DNA of 35,385 bases from Haplomitrium mnioides (taxonomy: Eukaryota; Marchantiophyta; Haplomitriopsida; Calobryales). Both the position numbers and the translations under genes were made by a program. The notes under the pieces are model-generated. The model searched no databases. It was not told the origin of the DNA and worked only from the letters and a program-made list of their open reading frames with translations. The stretch is from positions 1-35,385 of the forward strand of contig JBNGIS010020312.1 in assembly GCA_049999725.1 (NCBI GenBank), read 5' to 3'. Positions 10,863-20,965 of the stretch are shown here, one piece after another (the first letter of the stretch is position 1; each line of letters begins with the position of its first letter).

Positions 10863-11510
10863 GTCTTTTGTACCTTTTAGGTATCTGAAAATCCATTTGA
10901 GTCCAGTCTAGTGGCAAATGGTGGGCTGGGAGATGTGCCTTGCAAGGATGTTCACTACAAAAGATGTATTAGGTCTATTCTGATTTGCAAGATACATGAG
11001 GGCTCCTATTGCCGAAAGATATGGTTTTTCTGATCTCAGAGTTTGTTCGTGTTCCTTTTGCTTTCCAAATATGTCTTTGGTAGGGTCCAAAGATCTCATT
11101 TCCATGGGGGTGCTTGTTGGATGAGCATCGTCCATATTGAGTTGTTTGAGAATTTTGGCTGTATATATGGATTGGTGGATCAGAATCCCATTAGGCAGAT
11201 GCTCAAACTGGATGCCAAGATAGAGATCAAGTTCTCTGATGTCTCACATTTCAAATATGTCTTTCAGTTTGGCAATTGTGCTGGTAACTAGAGTTTTTGT
11301 GCCAAAAATATTTATGTCATCTATTTATGTCAAGCAGCTATGACGTATTCAGGGCCTTGATGTTTCATGAACATGCATGGAGCAATGTCATTATTTGAAA
11401 AGTTCAGTGCCATCATCTCTGATTTGAATCTCTGGTACCAATTTCTGCCACTCTATTTGAGCCTATATATTGATTTCGAACTGCCATTTGTGTGTCTGAT
11501 TGATCGATTG
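10863..11510 (-). pseudogene. copia-A reverse transcriptase, C-terminal half
   Basis: The minus strand reads RLKQSGRNWYQRF (about 11440-11480, with one stop in place of a Gln codon). FMKHQGPEYVIAA follows, then a damaged YVDD box (near 11310-11335, frameshifted and mutated), INIFGTKT, LYLGIQFEHLPNG, and ALMYLANQNRPNTSF at about 10950-11000. These are the palm, thumb and connection blocks of copia RT. The N-terminal half lies beyond the tandem array at 11581-12345, which separates blocks that are normally only a few dozen residues apart. Confidence 0.87.
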
Positions 11511-11580
11511 GTGATCTCGATGCATTAATAGAATGCTTTGCCAACTTCACACTTTCATGTGGTATACTTTGATAGTGAGG

Positions 11581-12345
11581 GACAAAAGGTCCACTCTATT
11601 GTTGCTCATGCAGTTTGTATGTGTTTGGGACTAAAGGTCCTCTGCAACTTTGTGTGCTCAACAAATGTGCTGGCTAGACTAAAAGTCCTTTGAAATGTTG
11701 CTTGCTTAGTGAATGCGCTAGTTGGACTAAAGGTCCTTTGAAATGTTGCTTGCTCAGGGAATGCGTTGGTTGGACTAAAGGTCCTTTGAAATGTTGCTTG
11801 CTCATCGAATACGCTGGCTGGACTAAAGGTCCTTTGAAATGCTGCTTGCTCAGCGAATGCGATGGCTGGACTAAACGTCATTTGAAATCATTATGCAACT
11901 TGCTTTCCATCATTTGGCACTATCTTTTCGACATGAGGACTAAAGGTCCTTTCTAGATTGGCAGGGGTCTTTTTTAGATTGAAGGTCCTTTCATTTGTTG
12001 GCCATTGAAGACAAAAGGTACTTTTCCCAAATTGAAGTCTTTGTGGACAGAAGGTCCATTCTAAATCATTGTGCCTCTGTGGATTGAAGGTCCATTTTTA
12101 TAGTGCATATCATGAGGGACAAAAGGTCTAACCTCAGAATTTAGGCCTTGAGAGACAAAAAGTCCAATCTTAGTATGTGGGCTATGAAAGACAAAAGGTC
12201 TAATCTCAGTATTTGGGCCATGAGAGACAAAAGGTCCAATCTCAATATGTAAGCCATGAGAGACAAAAGGTCTAATCTTAGTATTTGGGCCATAAGAGAC
12301 AAAAGGTCTAGTCTCAGTATTTGGGCCGCTTAGGACTAAAGGTCC
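11581..12345 (-). repeat. Two-period minisatellite with a shared 12-bp core inside copia RT
   Basis: The core GAC(A/T)AAAGGTCC recurs at 11581, 11629, 11677, 11725, 11773, 11821 and 11869, exactly 48 bp apart. After three irregular spacings it recurs at 12010, 12046, 12082, 12118, 12154, 12190, 12226, 12262, 12298 and 12334, exactly 36 bp apart. The 48-bp unit gives a 16-residue repeat on the minus strand (type TFSPTSAFTKQATFQR). The 36-bp unit gives a 12-residue repeat (type NTEIRPFVSHGP). Both periods are multiples of 3 and of 12. It interrupts the copia-A RT between the MKSP block and the LKQSGR block. Confidence 0.93.
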
Positions 12346-12369
12346 ATATGCATTGTGGATGTTCTCTCC

Positions 12370-12858
12370 CTAAATATGAAATATCATTCTTGATATGAGT
12401 TCGAGGGGTGACTTCATAAAAATCTGGGCGTTCAAAGTACCATATAAGTATGCAGTGATGACGTCCATGATGTGCATCGTAAGATGGCATTGAATAGAAA
12501 ATGCTATCATGTATCTATAAGTTATAGTGTCCATGACAGGTGAGTATGTGAGGTCATAATCACGTATAGGAATCTGAGTGTATCCTTTGGCCACAAATCT
12601 TGCCTTATATCGTGTGACATCACCTTTCACATTATATTTGCGGACAAAAATAAATCTATTATTTGTTAGGTGCATGTTGAGAGGTGCTGGCATAACAGAT
12701 CCAAATACTTGTCTTTGTATGAGAGAGTCAAGTTCTGAATTTATTGCTTTCTCCCATTGTGGCCAATCGGTTCTTGATTGTGCTTCTCGTACAAATAAAG
12801 GATCAGATGTATCATTGTCTATTGATTGTGATATAAAGAATGCAAATAAATCATCCAT
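12370..12858 (-). pseudogene. copia-A reverse transcriptase, N-terminal half
   Basis: An open minus-strand stretch with W-x-x-A-I-N-S-E-L-D-S-L (start of copia RT), VRKYNVKGDVTRYKARFVAKGYTQ split by family-typical spacing, and DYDLTYSPVMDTITYR. MHIMDVITAYLYGTL follows, which holds the first catalytic Asp (usually QMDVKTAFLNG). It ends at MKSPLEL just before the minisatellite. Stops and substitutions are fewer than in the other half. Confidence 0.87.
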
Positions 12859-12876
12859 AGTGGTCAGGGTTCTATC

Positions 12877-13104
12877 CTATATTTGACCAGTATGGGAATA
12901 GTCAATTGCTATTTCCTCGTTGTCTGTTGCAATGTGTAATGATGTCGGTGATGTTGGCTTGTTCTTTGAGCCTTTAGGTCTACCACGCTTTGCTCTATAG
13001 AGGCTGTATTTTAGTGGTAGGTGCGTCAACTTTTTGAAGTCGTGCTGGTGCATTGGTAGCTTCAATATATGAGTTGGTGATGGTGGCTGCATTGTTAAAT
13101 ACAT
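12877..13104 (-). pseudogene. copia-A integrase-RT linker with AT-hook-like motif
   Basis: A 75-codon frame containing KRGRPKGSKNKP. This GRPKGS basic motif is typical of the variable linker between integrase and RT in plant copia polyproteins and resembles an AT-hook. The rest is Pro/His/Thr-rich and unconserved. It belongs to the polyprotein and is not a separate gene. Confidence 0.7.
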
Positions 13105-13249
13105 TAGGCATTTTGATTAATGTTTGTTGTAAATGGAGGAGTCGTCTGACTTTAGCATCGGATTTTTTGTTTTGTTAGTCGAAGTCTAATGGCAAGTGCT
13201 GGTGTCATATTAAGTTGTCCTCATGTTTGGGTTGTATAGCTTTGTCCTC

Positions 13250-14275
13250 TTATGTCAAATGTAGAAAAGATTCTTTAAATAATTGACAGTCTGCGAATCG
13301 AGACTTAAACACATCAGAGATTGAGGGTTCAAGATATTGGATGATAGAAGGAGATTCAAAACTGATATATATGCCTTTTTGACATTGTGGTCCCATCTTT
13401 GTTTGGTGTGGTCCTATCTTTGTTTGGTGTGGTCCTAAGATTAGGACAAGTATGAGGCAACAAAATGTGCATAGATGTGATATATATGTCGGAATTCCCA
13501 CAACAAGTTGATGTGGGGAATTTTGATGGAATGAAGATGGTCTGTAACGCAATAGAGATGTTACGTGCATGATTGCATGTCCCCAAGCAGTGGTGAGGAG
13601 GTTTGAATTCAAGAGTAGTGGTCTTGCTATGAGTTGTATTCTCTTAATAGCAGATTCTGCAATGCCAATTTGAAAGTGTACATGTGAAACTATATATTGT
13701 ATGTCTATGCCGGCAGATGTGCAGAAATTTTCAAAAGTTTGTGAAGAGAATTCTCCGGCATTGTCCACTCTTAGATTTCTGATTGGGTAATCAAGAAATT
13801 GTGCTGAGAGTTTCAAGATTTGGGACAGAAGTTTTGGAAATACCATGTTTTTGGTTGTGAGAAGAGATTCTTCTGACCATTTAGATGATGCATCTATGGT
13901 GATAAGGAAGTATCAGAATGGTCTCAAAGGTGGATGGATAGGTCCACAAACATCAACGTGGATTCTCTTGAGGAATCGAAGAATGGTGATTGTTGTTTTG
14001 TCGTGGGAAGGTGCAATTCTCAGTTTGCTTTGTGTGCATGCTAACCATGGGTTATTCAATGGCAGTGGGTGCACGTTCTGTGGTATGCCTTTTCTATCAT
14101 TTTTTATACGGTAGAATATGTCTTGGCTCGGACGCCCTAGGCAATTGTGCCATGTGAGAGCTATGGAGACCAGTTTTGTGGAGACATGATATGAGTATAT
14201 TTTGGTAGTGTATAGTCCAGGTGGTGATAGTGAGAAGGATTCACACATGTCAAAGCCTACTGCTATTGGACTCAA
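13250..14275 (-). pseudogene. copia-A integrase with GAG-pre-integrase region
   Basis: Minus strand, two frames. From 14275 to 13913 lies the pre-integrase zinc region (WHNCLGRPS and a later C-x-x-C type pair) and then HVDVCGPIHPP, carrying the first catalytic Asp. From 13846 to 13250 lies RVDNAGEFSSQTFENF with the second Asp, and IAESAIKR with the Glu; 35 residues separate them, the D-D-35-E spacing. A frameshift near 13910-13850 joins the two parts. A short 21-bp repeat is inserted near 13387-13436. Domain order (before RT) confirms Ty1/copia. Confidence 0.88.
13387..13436 (-). repeat. 21-bp in-frame duplication in copia-A integrase
   Basis: Two full units (13387-13407, 13408-13428) and an 8-bp partial unit. 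On the minus strand they give the heptapeptides GPHQTKI and GPHQTKM. Its length is a multiple of 3, so the frame is kept. Confidence 0.85.
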
Positions 14276-14640
14276 GATATGGAGGACTTTAGTGTCCTAA
14301 AAAGATCCGGTTTGAATGTGAAAACTGTTTTGTCGTATATCCTAGAAGTTGATGAGATTCCTAGTTGCTGCAGGTGCATAAATTGCAAATTTGATATCCA
14401 GTCTAGTTCCATTCGGAAATAGTATGGTTGTTGGACCATGTCCTCCTTCAATTTGAATGTGGCCGGAAGTCGTTGTCATAGGCTTGGAAGAAGGTTTTAC
14501 TGATGAGAAGTATTTTCAATCTTGCAATATGGTGTGCGAAGATCCGCTGTCTACAATGCAGGTTATTTCAGAGTTGTTTTTCTGGTTTGGCAGACATGAA
14601 TAATGTTGGAATGCATGATAGCATCCTACAATATTGGATC
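14276..14640 (-). pseudogene. copia-A aspartic protease
   Basis: The minus strand reads CIVDSGSSHTIL (catalytic Asp near 14550), which matches the copia retropepsin motif (I/V-V-D-S-G-A-T/S-x-H). After one stop come GHIQIEGGHGPTILFPNG and then YAPAATRNLIN, the usual protease C-terminal blocks that lead into pre-integrase. Stops occur after LQD and after NLINF. Just upstream the frame reads GHRSN, perhaps the remnant of the Gag zinc knuckle, directly next to the copia-B LTR. Confidence 0.85.
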
Positions 14641-14642
14641 TA

Positions 14643-14908
14643 TGTCCAATCTTTATAAAAATGAAGTTAGAATCTAGAAAGTAGAAAGGACTTCAAAGTG
14701 TGAAATATGCTTGTGCAATACTTTGCACCAATGTCAAAAATAATAAGTGAGCATATGAAATGAATGTATGTATGTCCTCATATACTAGTCTCACTAACTT
14801 AAGTAAATATACTAAGTATAGTAAAACTAACTTAACTAAGGATTAGCTAAAGTTAACTAACCTTAGAATAATAAGCTACCTATCCCATGATAGCTTGTAA
14901 CTTTAACA
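14643..14908 (-). mobile_element. copia-B 3' LTR
   Basis: TG…CA-type ends (TGTTAAAG…TTGGACA on the minus strand), immediately preceded by a polypurine tract. No partner LTR is in the window, so the length is inferred from termini and from where copia-A sequence resumes. Confidence 0.7.
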
Positions 14909-15375
14909 CTCTCCCTCAAGCTCATGAAGAGGTAGGATGCCTAATAAGGCTCTAAACTTGAAAAACAAAGCTGGACTCAATGCTTTTGTAAATATATCAG
15001 CTTGCTGGTCTGTAGTACAGATGTACTTGAGCTCCATAACTCCAGCCAATACCTTCTCTCGAAGAAAATGATAGTGAACCTCAATATGCTTCGTACGTGC
15101 ATGAAACACCGGATTCTTTGCAAGCATGATACTACTTATATTGTCACAATAAAGAATGGGAGGTTGCTGAACCTGTAAACATAGATCTGTCATCAATTGT
15201 AACAGCCATAACAGTTTGCATGTAGCAATAGCAACTCCTCGATATTCAGATTCGGTGCTAGAAAGTGCAACGGTTGGTTGTTTCTTACTACTCCATGAGA
15301 TAGCAGCACTTCCAAGACAAAATGAGAACCCACTAGTGCTCTTCCTATCTGAAATACTTGCAGCATAATATGTGT
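14903..15375 (-). pseudogene. copia-B RNase H, open frame
   Basis: The frame reads SDRKSTSGFSF, AISWSSKKQPTVALSSTESEY, LYCDNISSIMLAKNP, RTKHIEVHYHFLRE and QQADIFTKAL in order, the full RNase H signature of plant copia polyproteins, and ends with a stop at 14903 just inside the LTR start. It has no internal stop, so copia-B is much less decayed than copia-A and was probably the latest arrival here. The frame is fused upstream to copia-A Gag codons (to 15451), making a chimeric ORF of 182 codons. Confidence 0.87.
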
Positions 15376-16023
15376 TTTCCACGAGGAATAATTGATGCTT
15401 TTCAGCTGGTAGCATGTATGTTATTAGTTCATAGTATCGAGTGAATCGCATATTGCAATATTGTGATGTTAAAATGAGATTGCTTACACGAAAAGTTGAT
15501 AGAGTTTCTCTATTTTTTCTTCATCAGTCATGGGGTGGACACATATTGCCAATTGTGAGACAATGCAAAATAGTTTGTTGTTGTAGTTTACTATGGATGT
15601 ATAGTCCTGAACTCGAAGATTAGTCCAATTGTGTCTCGTTGCAGGGAGTGCTATGCTTGTCAGATGGTCAAATCTAAGTCTCAATTCTTCCCATGGCAGG
15701 TGATGACTGTTATGGTTCAGGTATCGTAGCCTCAAGGGTTCCACCAGGTGGTGTTGAATCAAGATGAGGGCTCTGGCTACATCATAGGGGGTGATGTCAT
15801 TGTTTGTATTGATATTTTCATGGATACCCTCGGATGTCAAGTATGTCATGACGTCTAGTGACCATGATGAGTAGTTGGATCCATCCAATCTCAGTGCTTG
15901 GAATTTCAGAGATTCTACAAATGCCATTTGTGGGTCTGTGCTCTGTTTTGTTGAGAATACCTATGAATGAGAAAGATGAACCAGATTGTCTAGCGAGTGC
16001 AGTTGTTAGGTCAGGGCTGCCAT
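15376..16023 (-). pseudogene. gag: copia-A Gag, N-terminal part
   Basis: The minus strand reads FQALRLDGSNYSSWS, which is the start of plant copia Gag (L-x-G-x-N-Y-x-x-W). It continues with DEEKIEK, then after a one-base frameshift with MRFTRYYELITYMLPAEKHQ (near 15391-15451), a normal Gag segment. The likely original ATG is at 16023, followed by two stops before the conserved block, so a later ATG at 15927 opens the surviving frame. The C-terminal Gag with zinc knuckle is replaced by copia-B. Not functional. Confidence 0.83.
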
Positions 16024-17835
16024 TGTTTGTACTTGATACAGATTGGTGATTGATCCGAGTTCAGTCAATCACAGACCCATGTACTTGTTTATGTTTTGTG
16101 CTTTAAGTGGAAAAATCAAAAACTGAAATAAAAAACAAAAAAGAATTGACTAAATGCAAGCTAATTGGTATATACAATCAAGAAATGATATAAGAAATTG
16201 AGGTTGCTAATGATAAAAGACATTGCCTTGTATAAGTATGTCTCTACTGCTTCTGATGTGCTTGTAGCATGTCCTCTCGGTGTCGTCCTTGTGTGAGCCG
16301 AGTCTCCGATCATTGTGGTGCCTCTCTACAATACTAACTCTATAAAGAAGAAAGAGTAACAATTGTAGGTATGGACAAATAGGGGTTTAGCTCGTGGAGG
16401 CGATAGGGGTCAGTGTTTGTTGTTAGTATGAGTCGCTTGTATTCTCTGTTAGAAGTATTTCAGAATCAAAGAGTACGTCCCTTGTGAGGGATAGATTCGT
16501 TCAGAGAAGAAGGAAGGAATCAATCAAAGATAATCAAGAGATGGGCTGAGAAATTTGAACCGCGAAGTTTTGAAACATAAAGTGAGAGATCCTTTAGCGG
16601 CAAGATGCAATGTTGCCCTTCCGTTGAATGTCAATATGGCGTTGTGTAGTCGTCTGCGTGAAGGTATCTTTCACCGAAAGTATCTCTAGTTGAGTCTTTG
16701 TTGCTGCATGGTTGTAAGTGAGTTGAGCTTGTGCATAGGTTATCTGTCGTTTGTGCCTTGTCTCTCCCTTGATTCGATGGTGCTTCTGTCATGAGGGACA
16801 GTAGAGAACCAAAACAGTAGCAAGGTAATACCAGAAACTGAGAAGGAAAGAGCAATAGGAAGGGAAGGGAGGGGGAGCTTAGATGCTTATCCTTCAATGT
16901 TAGAAACGAACAAAGGAAGGTAAGATGAAAGAGTCCAATATAGGGGTTCGTATACTCTGGTGTTGAAGAAGAACGAGTGTACACGTTGGGTGTTGTCTCT
17001 TGTGCTGGATAGTTTCTAGCCAAAAAAATAGAGAAGACAAGAGTCCCACGAAGAACCACGGATTGAAATAGTGAAGAGAGATCGTAATGGAAGCAGAATG
17101 AAACAAGAGAGTATGACCTGGTAGGCATTGTTGTCGAAGAGCATGAGGGGTAGACAGCTTTAGGTTGTTCTAGGTGAGGAACAAAGAAAGAGAAACAAGG
17201 AGGATACAATGCAGGTCGGCCTCGGACAAGCGTAGGATGTTGTGGTGCTTTGTTGGAGTCGATGAGGAAAGAAGGCAGTAAACCAATGCTGCGTGGATGT
17301 CATCGAGTGGAGGTAAGCAAAAGAAAGGAAAGGTCACACATGAGGTCGTAGCAGAGAGCGATGTCGTCGAGTAGAGAGCAAAAAGGTCCCTAGGTGCATA
17401 CCACAAAGTGTCACCAAGTAGGAAGGTCAGTATCCGCTAAGCAAAAAAAAAGGTAAGATGTTCGCCAAATAGGAAACATGAGGTCGTCGAGTGAATATGC
17501 CAAGCGTTGTCAAACTAAAGAGCGAGGATAGTCAAGCAAGAAATCGCCAAGCGGAGTGTCGAGCTGCAACAAGGTCGGCGATGAGAAAAAAATAAAATCA
17601 TTTCAACAAAGTGAGCTAAGGTTGCAAAGGTGAGCGCGCCCTAGTTTGTACAAGAGGNNNNNNNNNNNNNNNNNNNNNNNNNNNNNNNNNNNNNNNNNNN
17701 NNNNNNNNNNNNNNNNNNNNNNNNNNNNNNNNNNNNNNNNNNNNNNNNNNNNNNNNNGGGAGCTTCCTTAGGTGATGGTGCGGATGGAGCGCATGTGGAA
17801 AAAAAAAATTTGTGGAGTCCGTCGTGATGATAACG
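16024..17835 (-). other. copia-A long leader region, no recognised gene, with 100-N gap
   Basis: Lies between the 5' LTR and Gag, far longer than usual copia leaders. A minus-strand ORF at 17209-16631 (192 codons, Ser/Phe/Leu-rich) has no recognisable domain and is probably chance. Between 17220 and 17580 many degenerate words of the type gtcgtcgagtag or gtcaccaagtagg recur irregularly. The N run is 17658-17757. Right at the LTR, the minus strand reads CGTTATCATCACGACGG at the primer-site position; it only loosely resembles the Met-initiator site usual in copia. Confidence 0.5.
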
Positions 17836-17943
17836 TGTTATCGCATGAGCAGCGCACACATACACACGGGAGTCTCAAAGATGAATGAGTAGAATAGATT
17901 GTGGATGACTACTTACATAGGGTATATATGTGTCCTTATAACA
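17836..17943 (-). mobile_element. copia-A 5' LTR (108 bp)
   Basis: Direct copy of 9727-9834, same length, about 85% identical by eye. Followed by aatta (17944-17948), identical to the duplication left of the other LTR, which fixes both element boundaries to the base. Confidence 0.92.
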
Positions 17944-20373
17944 AATTATTATTATTTTACTATTCTAGTTTATTATTTATTTTAATTTTAATTTTTACTC
18001 CCACCCTTTTTTTGGTCCTCCCCCTTCCCCCCCCTCTTCCCTTTCCCTCTTCTTTTTCTTTCTTTCTTCCTCTTTCTCCTTTTGTTCCCTTCCCTTCCCT
18101 CTTCACTCAACGTCGAACACAGAAGGGATGTGGGAGGCAGATTGCAGAACCAAGAGACTGAATTGCTATGTGAGAGGAGAGGATGGAGGACAGAGAGCAA
18201 GAGGATTAAATCGTGAGAGTAACGCATGCAAGAAATTCAGTGGAGGGGGTTGAAAAAGGATGATTGATCTATGGAGGGAAAAGGATTGAATTCGAAGGAG
18301 GTCGCTAGGGAGATCGTAGAGGAGGGGTGATTGACAAAAATTGGTCAAGGAGTTGAATGCAAGGGGAATGTGATTGCTGGTTGGGAAGATTGAAATCGGG
18401 GCTGGAGGTGGAACAAATGGGATGCAGGGAGATTTTGCGAGGGAGGATAGCATCACATAGGAATCGGAGGACATGGGAAGGATCGAGCAAGGGGTGGATC
18501 GAGGAGAAAGAAATTTGGCACAAGGGCTATGTTGGGCTGATGACTTTGCTGCCTCTAGTCCAGATGCATCCGACTCTGCAAAGCCATCTCCAAGCATTCC
18601 AGCCATCCACAGATCTGAATCTGGGCTCGCCGATTCACCTAACCCATCCACCAAAAACCCTCCACAGATTTATCCCAATAGAGGTGAGCACTCCACCCGC
18701 ACGCAGGAATTGATTGAGGCTGGTGAGGAGGCATGAACTGACCAAAGGGGATTGGATTGAGAGGGATGAGATTTGAGGCCAAGAAAGAATCATCGCACGC
18801 TGAAGGTGGAGAATTTCAAGAGGAGAGAGAAGGAGGAAAATTTCAGGAAGAGAGAGAAGGAGGAGAATTTCAGGAAGAAAGTTCAGGAGGAGAATTCAAG
18901 AAGGTGAACCACAAGGATCGATAACAAGGTTTGGTTCTTAAAGCGAATAGGAACCAAAAAAAAAGGACACATGAAAAAGAACTAACTAAGAAGGAGAAGA
19001 TAAAAAACCAAAGGGACCTTTATAAAGTCTTTAAATAAAAAGCCCTCTAAACTTAGTTGAGGAAAGTGAGTTATGGCCAAGACTTGGAGGACCTCAAGAT
19101 GTGGCCTAAACTAAAGTTAGCAATTAAAGTAGTTAATGGGTCAAGGTGTTTGGCCAAAAAGCTAGGCCTGAAAATAGGGACTATTATTTTAGTTAGTCAT
19201 GTCTAAAGTTAGGAGTAAGTTAATGGATGAGTTAAAGCCAAACAAAGGATAAAGTGCCAAGGGATATAGGCGGCGGCTCTGTGGGGAGTATAGGCTCCAG
19301 TGGGACTCATTTTTAGGGATTCACCACGGGCATTCACGAGAGGAGCATTGGGAGTATGGGACAGAGGAGGGGAGGAACATAGAAGGAAGGCCATCACGCA
19401 ATGAGGACTAGAGGTGTTTTGCGTTTGGACTTGCATGGCTCAAGGATTAGGTGGATTGTATTGCTCGGGGCTGGTGCTAGGGTACTTGCGGAGGGCATAC
19501 ACAAATGGACCAGCCTTTGGAGGTGTTGCAAGAGCCAAGGACAACATTTTTGGGGAACTCAAAGGATCGGGCCATATCTTCAAGTCACATCGTATACGAG
19601 GTACCATTGGATGTGTTTTTCTTCCCCTATCTCGACAGAAATTGGTTGTGCTGCCCCAAGCTACTCCATGACATAGGAGAAAGCTGTAGATTAAATTCAG
19701 GGTGAGTCCAGTGTGTGTTGAGAGGTGCATTGAGTGTCGATCTCTTCTATGTAGACGTCGGTTTGGAGTTCTTGCTGGGTAGAGTGCGCTAGGGTGATTC
19801 TGTCGGTGGATTTGTTGGGTGTCTGTAAGGTAGAGTGAGGGCCAGTAGCTGAGAGAGCTGTCTTCTTATTGGTAGAAGTTAAAAAATCAACTTCCTTCCT
19901 TTGGGAAGTCAATCTAGGGACTTTGGGCAGTCAAAGTGAAACTACCTAACTATGTGTGTGTGCATGTGAGTACGTTGATGGGTATGTTAGAGGTTTATTA
20001 GAACTGTTGCGGGCATTTGTGGGCCAATAGACCCTAGTGTGAGGCTTGTAGACTTTATGAAATATTTTTTGAGTGCATTGATTTCATCCGAAGGAAGAGT
20101 GTTGGATGTGGGTGTGTGAGTGAAAGTGTTGTACTTCATTGTCATAAGTAGGTCATCTTAACAGTAAAATCCATCCCAAGGAAGGCTGTAGTTAACCTTG
20201 AGAGTGTTGTAGATATCTCAGAGCATGTTGGAGTTATTCTAGAGAGTGTAAAGAAGAGTTGAGGTCAAGTTGGTGCAAAGCCCCTCCCATAAAAGGTCCC
20301 GAAACACAAAACAGCCCTTAAGTTGGTGTAAACTGGTAGGAAATGGGATAAGAGACCAACCATAGGGCTGACA
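17944..20373 (+). mobile_element. gypsy-1 3' LTR, remainder after copia-A
   Basis: 18279-20373 aligns along its length with 1-2085, including the purine minisatellite (18790-18905) and TATAAA (19021). The end at 20373 is the same CTGACA as at 2085. 17944-18278 has no partner in the window because the left LTR is cut, but lies between the A/T tract and the aligned part. It includes a pyrimidine-rich tract at about 18000-18110. Immediately after 20373 an unrelated coding sequence starts in mid-frame, which marks the insertion site. Confidence 0.9.
18000..18110 (+). repeat. Polypyrimidine tract in gypsy-1 LTR
   Basis: About 110 bases of nearly pure C/T. Could be part of the LTR regulatory region; its counterpart in the 5' LTR lies outside the window. 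The ORFs that cross it on either strand are low-complexity artefacts. Confidence 0.7.
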
Positions 20374-20965
20374 GCAAGAGAGATTACATTAGAGCTACTA
20401 GAGAAACGCGCTTTCAGTAGAGCATGAAGAATCGAGATATCACATTGCAGTAGGGAACACCAAGAAAAGGCTCCAACCTTGGTAATCAATTTACTCTACT
20501 TGGTGACATTGTTGTTTGTGGAGGTGCATTCAAATGAATATTTTCTATGGGGAACAATAGAATCCAAAAAGTACAAGAACTTAAGAATACATATCATAGA
20601 GGAATTTTAAAAAGAGAGATTTATATGATAGAAGGGTATTTATGCATGAGTGGATGGATAATGTTTTTCATTGACATTGTGAGAAAATGTAGACTCATGA
20701 AATATATAATTTTCTCAAAAACTTTGCTAAATATGAAGTTCAACTATACAACTTATTTGAAAGAGAATGACCTCAATTGCATTTCAAGTTATTTTGATTT
20801 TACAAAGCATTGAAGAATGTACTTTCCAATTGTTGAAATTCTTAAACTTAATAGATTTGGTGTTTGTAAAATTTGCAAAGAGATTAAATCACTGTGGAAG
20901 AGATTTGTTTTAGAGTCTAGCAAGGTAAAAAACTGCTTTGACTTTTCAATTCCAAGATTATTCTA
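20374..20965 (+). pseudogene. DUF7869-like gene copy 1, N-terminal-middle part, interrupted by gypsy-1
   Basis: The frame starts immediately after the gypsy-1 LTR. It reads RDYIRATRETRFQ, then KNRDITLQ-stop-GTPRKGS and GNNRIQKVQELKN, then FTKH and CKICKEIKSLWKRF. Each block matches copy 2 (33372-32800, minus strand: ARETYFRQS-like, KNCDITLQWGIPRKDS, GNDRIQRIQNLKN, FTKHWRTHFPN, CEEIKSLREKS). The stop after ITLQ replaces a Trp codon; other stops and frameshifts are present. The family is one I associate with DUF7869 proteins, possibly transposon-derived. The N-terminus must lie left of the window, beyond gypsy-1. Confidence 0.78.

Larger units (their letters stand above)
14643..15375 (-). mobile_element. 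copia-B, 5'-truncated Ty1/copia fragment nested in copia-A
   Basis: Contains only the 3' end of a second copia: RNase H, a polypurine tract and one LTR. The LTR on the minus strand begins TGTTAAAG at 14908 and ends TTGGACA at 14643 (about 266 bp). The polypurine tract ttgagggagag (14919-14909) abuts it. Left of 14643 copia-A protease/Gag sequence resumes, and right of about 15375 copia-A Gag resumes. The 5' LTR, gag, integrase and RT of copia-B are absent, as is the copia-A Gag C-terminus. This fits insertion followed by a deletion that spanned the 5' junction. Confidence 0.82.
9727..17943 (-). mobile_element. Ty1/copia retrotransposon copia-A, full length but decayed, nested in gypsy-1
   Basis: Bounded by two 108-bp direct repeats that start TGTTATCG and end ATAACA, flanked by the identical 5-bp target duplication aatta (9722-9726 and 17944-17948). 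Genes on the minus strand, from right to left, are gag, protease, integrase, RT, RNase H. Integrase before RT is the Ty1/copia order. It is interrupted by copia-B within gag and by a large tandem array within RT. The leader before gag is unusually long (about 1.8 kb with a 100-N gap). Its insertion point lies in A/T-rich DNA that I assign to the gypsy-1 3' LTR. Confidence 0.92.

Noticed and set aside
16631-17209. 192-codon minus-strand ORF in the copia-A leader as an extra gene
   Set aside because: Composition is Ser/Phe/Leu-rich without any recognisable motif, and the neighbouring leader is full of stops; kept only as a note within the leader.
17641-17865. Minus-strand ORF running through the N gap
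   Set aside because: Continuity is only through unknown bases; not a real frame.
17901-18227. ORFs on both strands across the polypyrimidine tract
   Set aside because: Low-complexity C/T sequence avoids stop codons by composition; no conserved domain.
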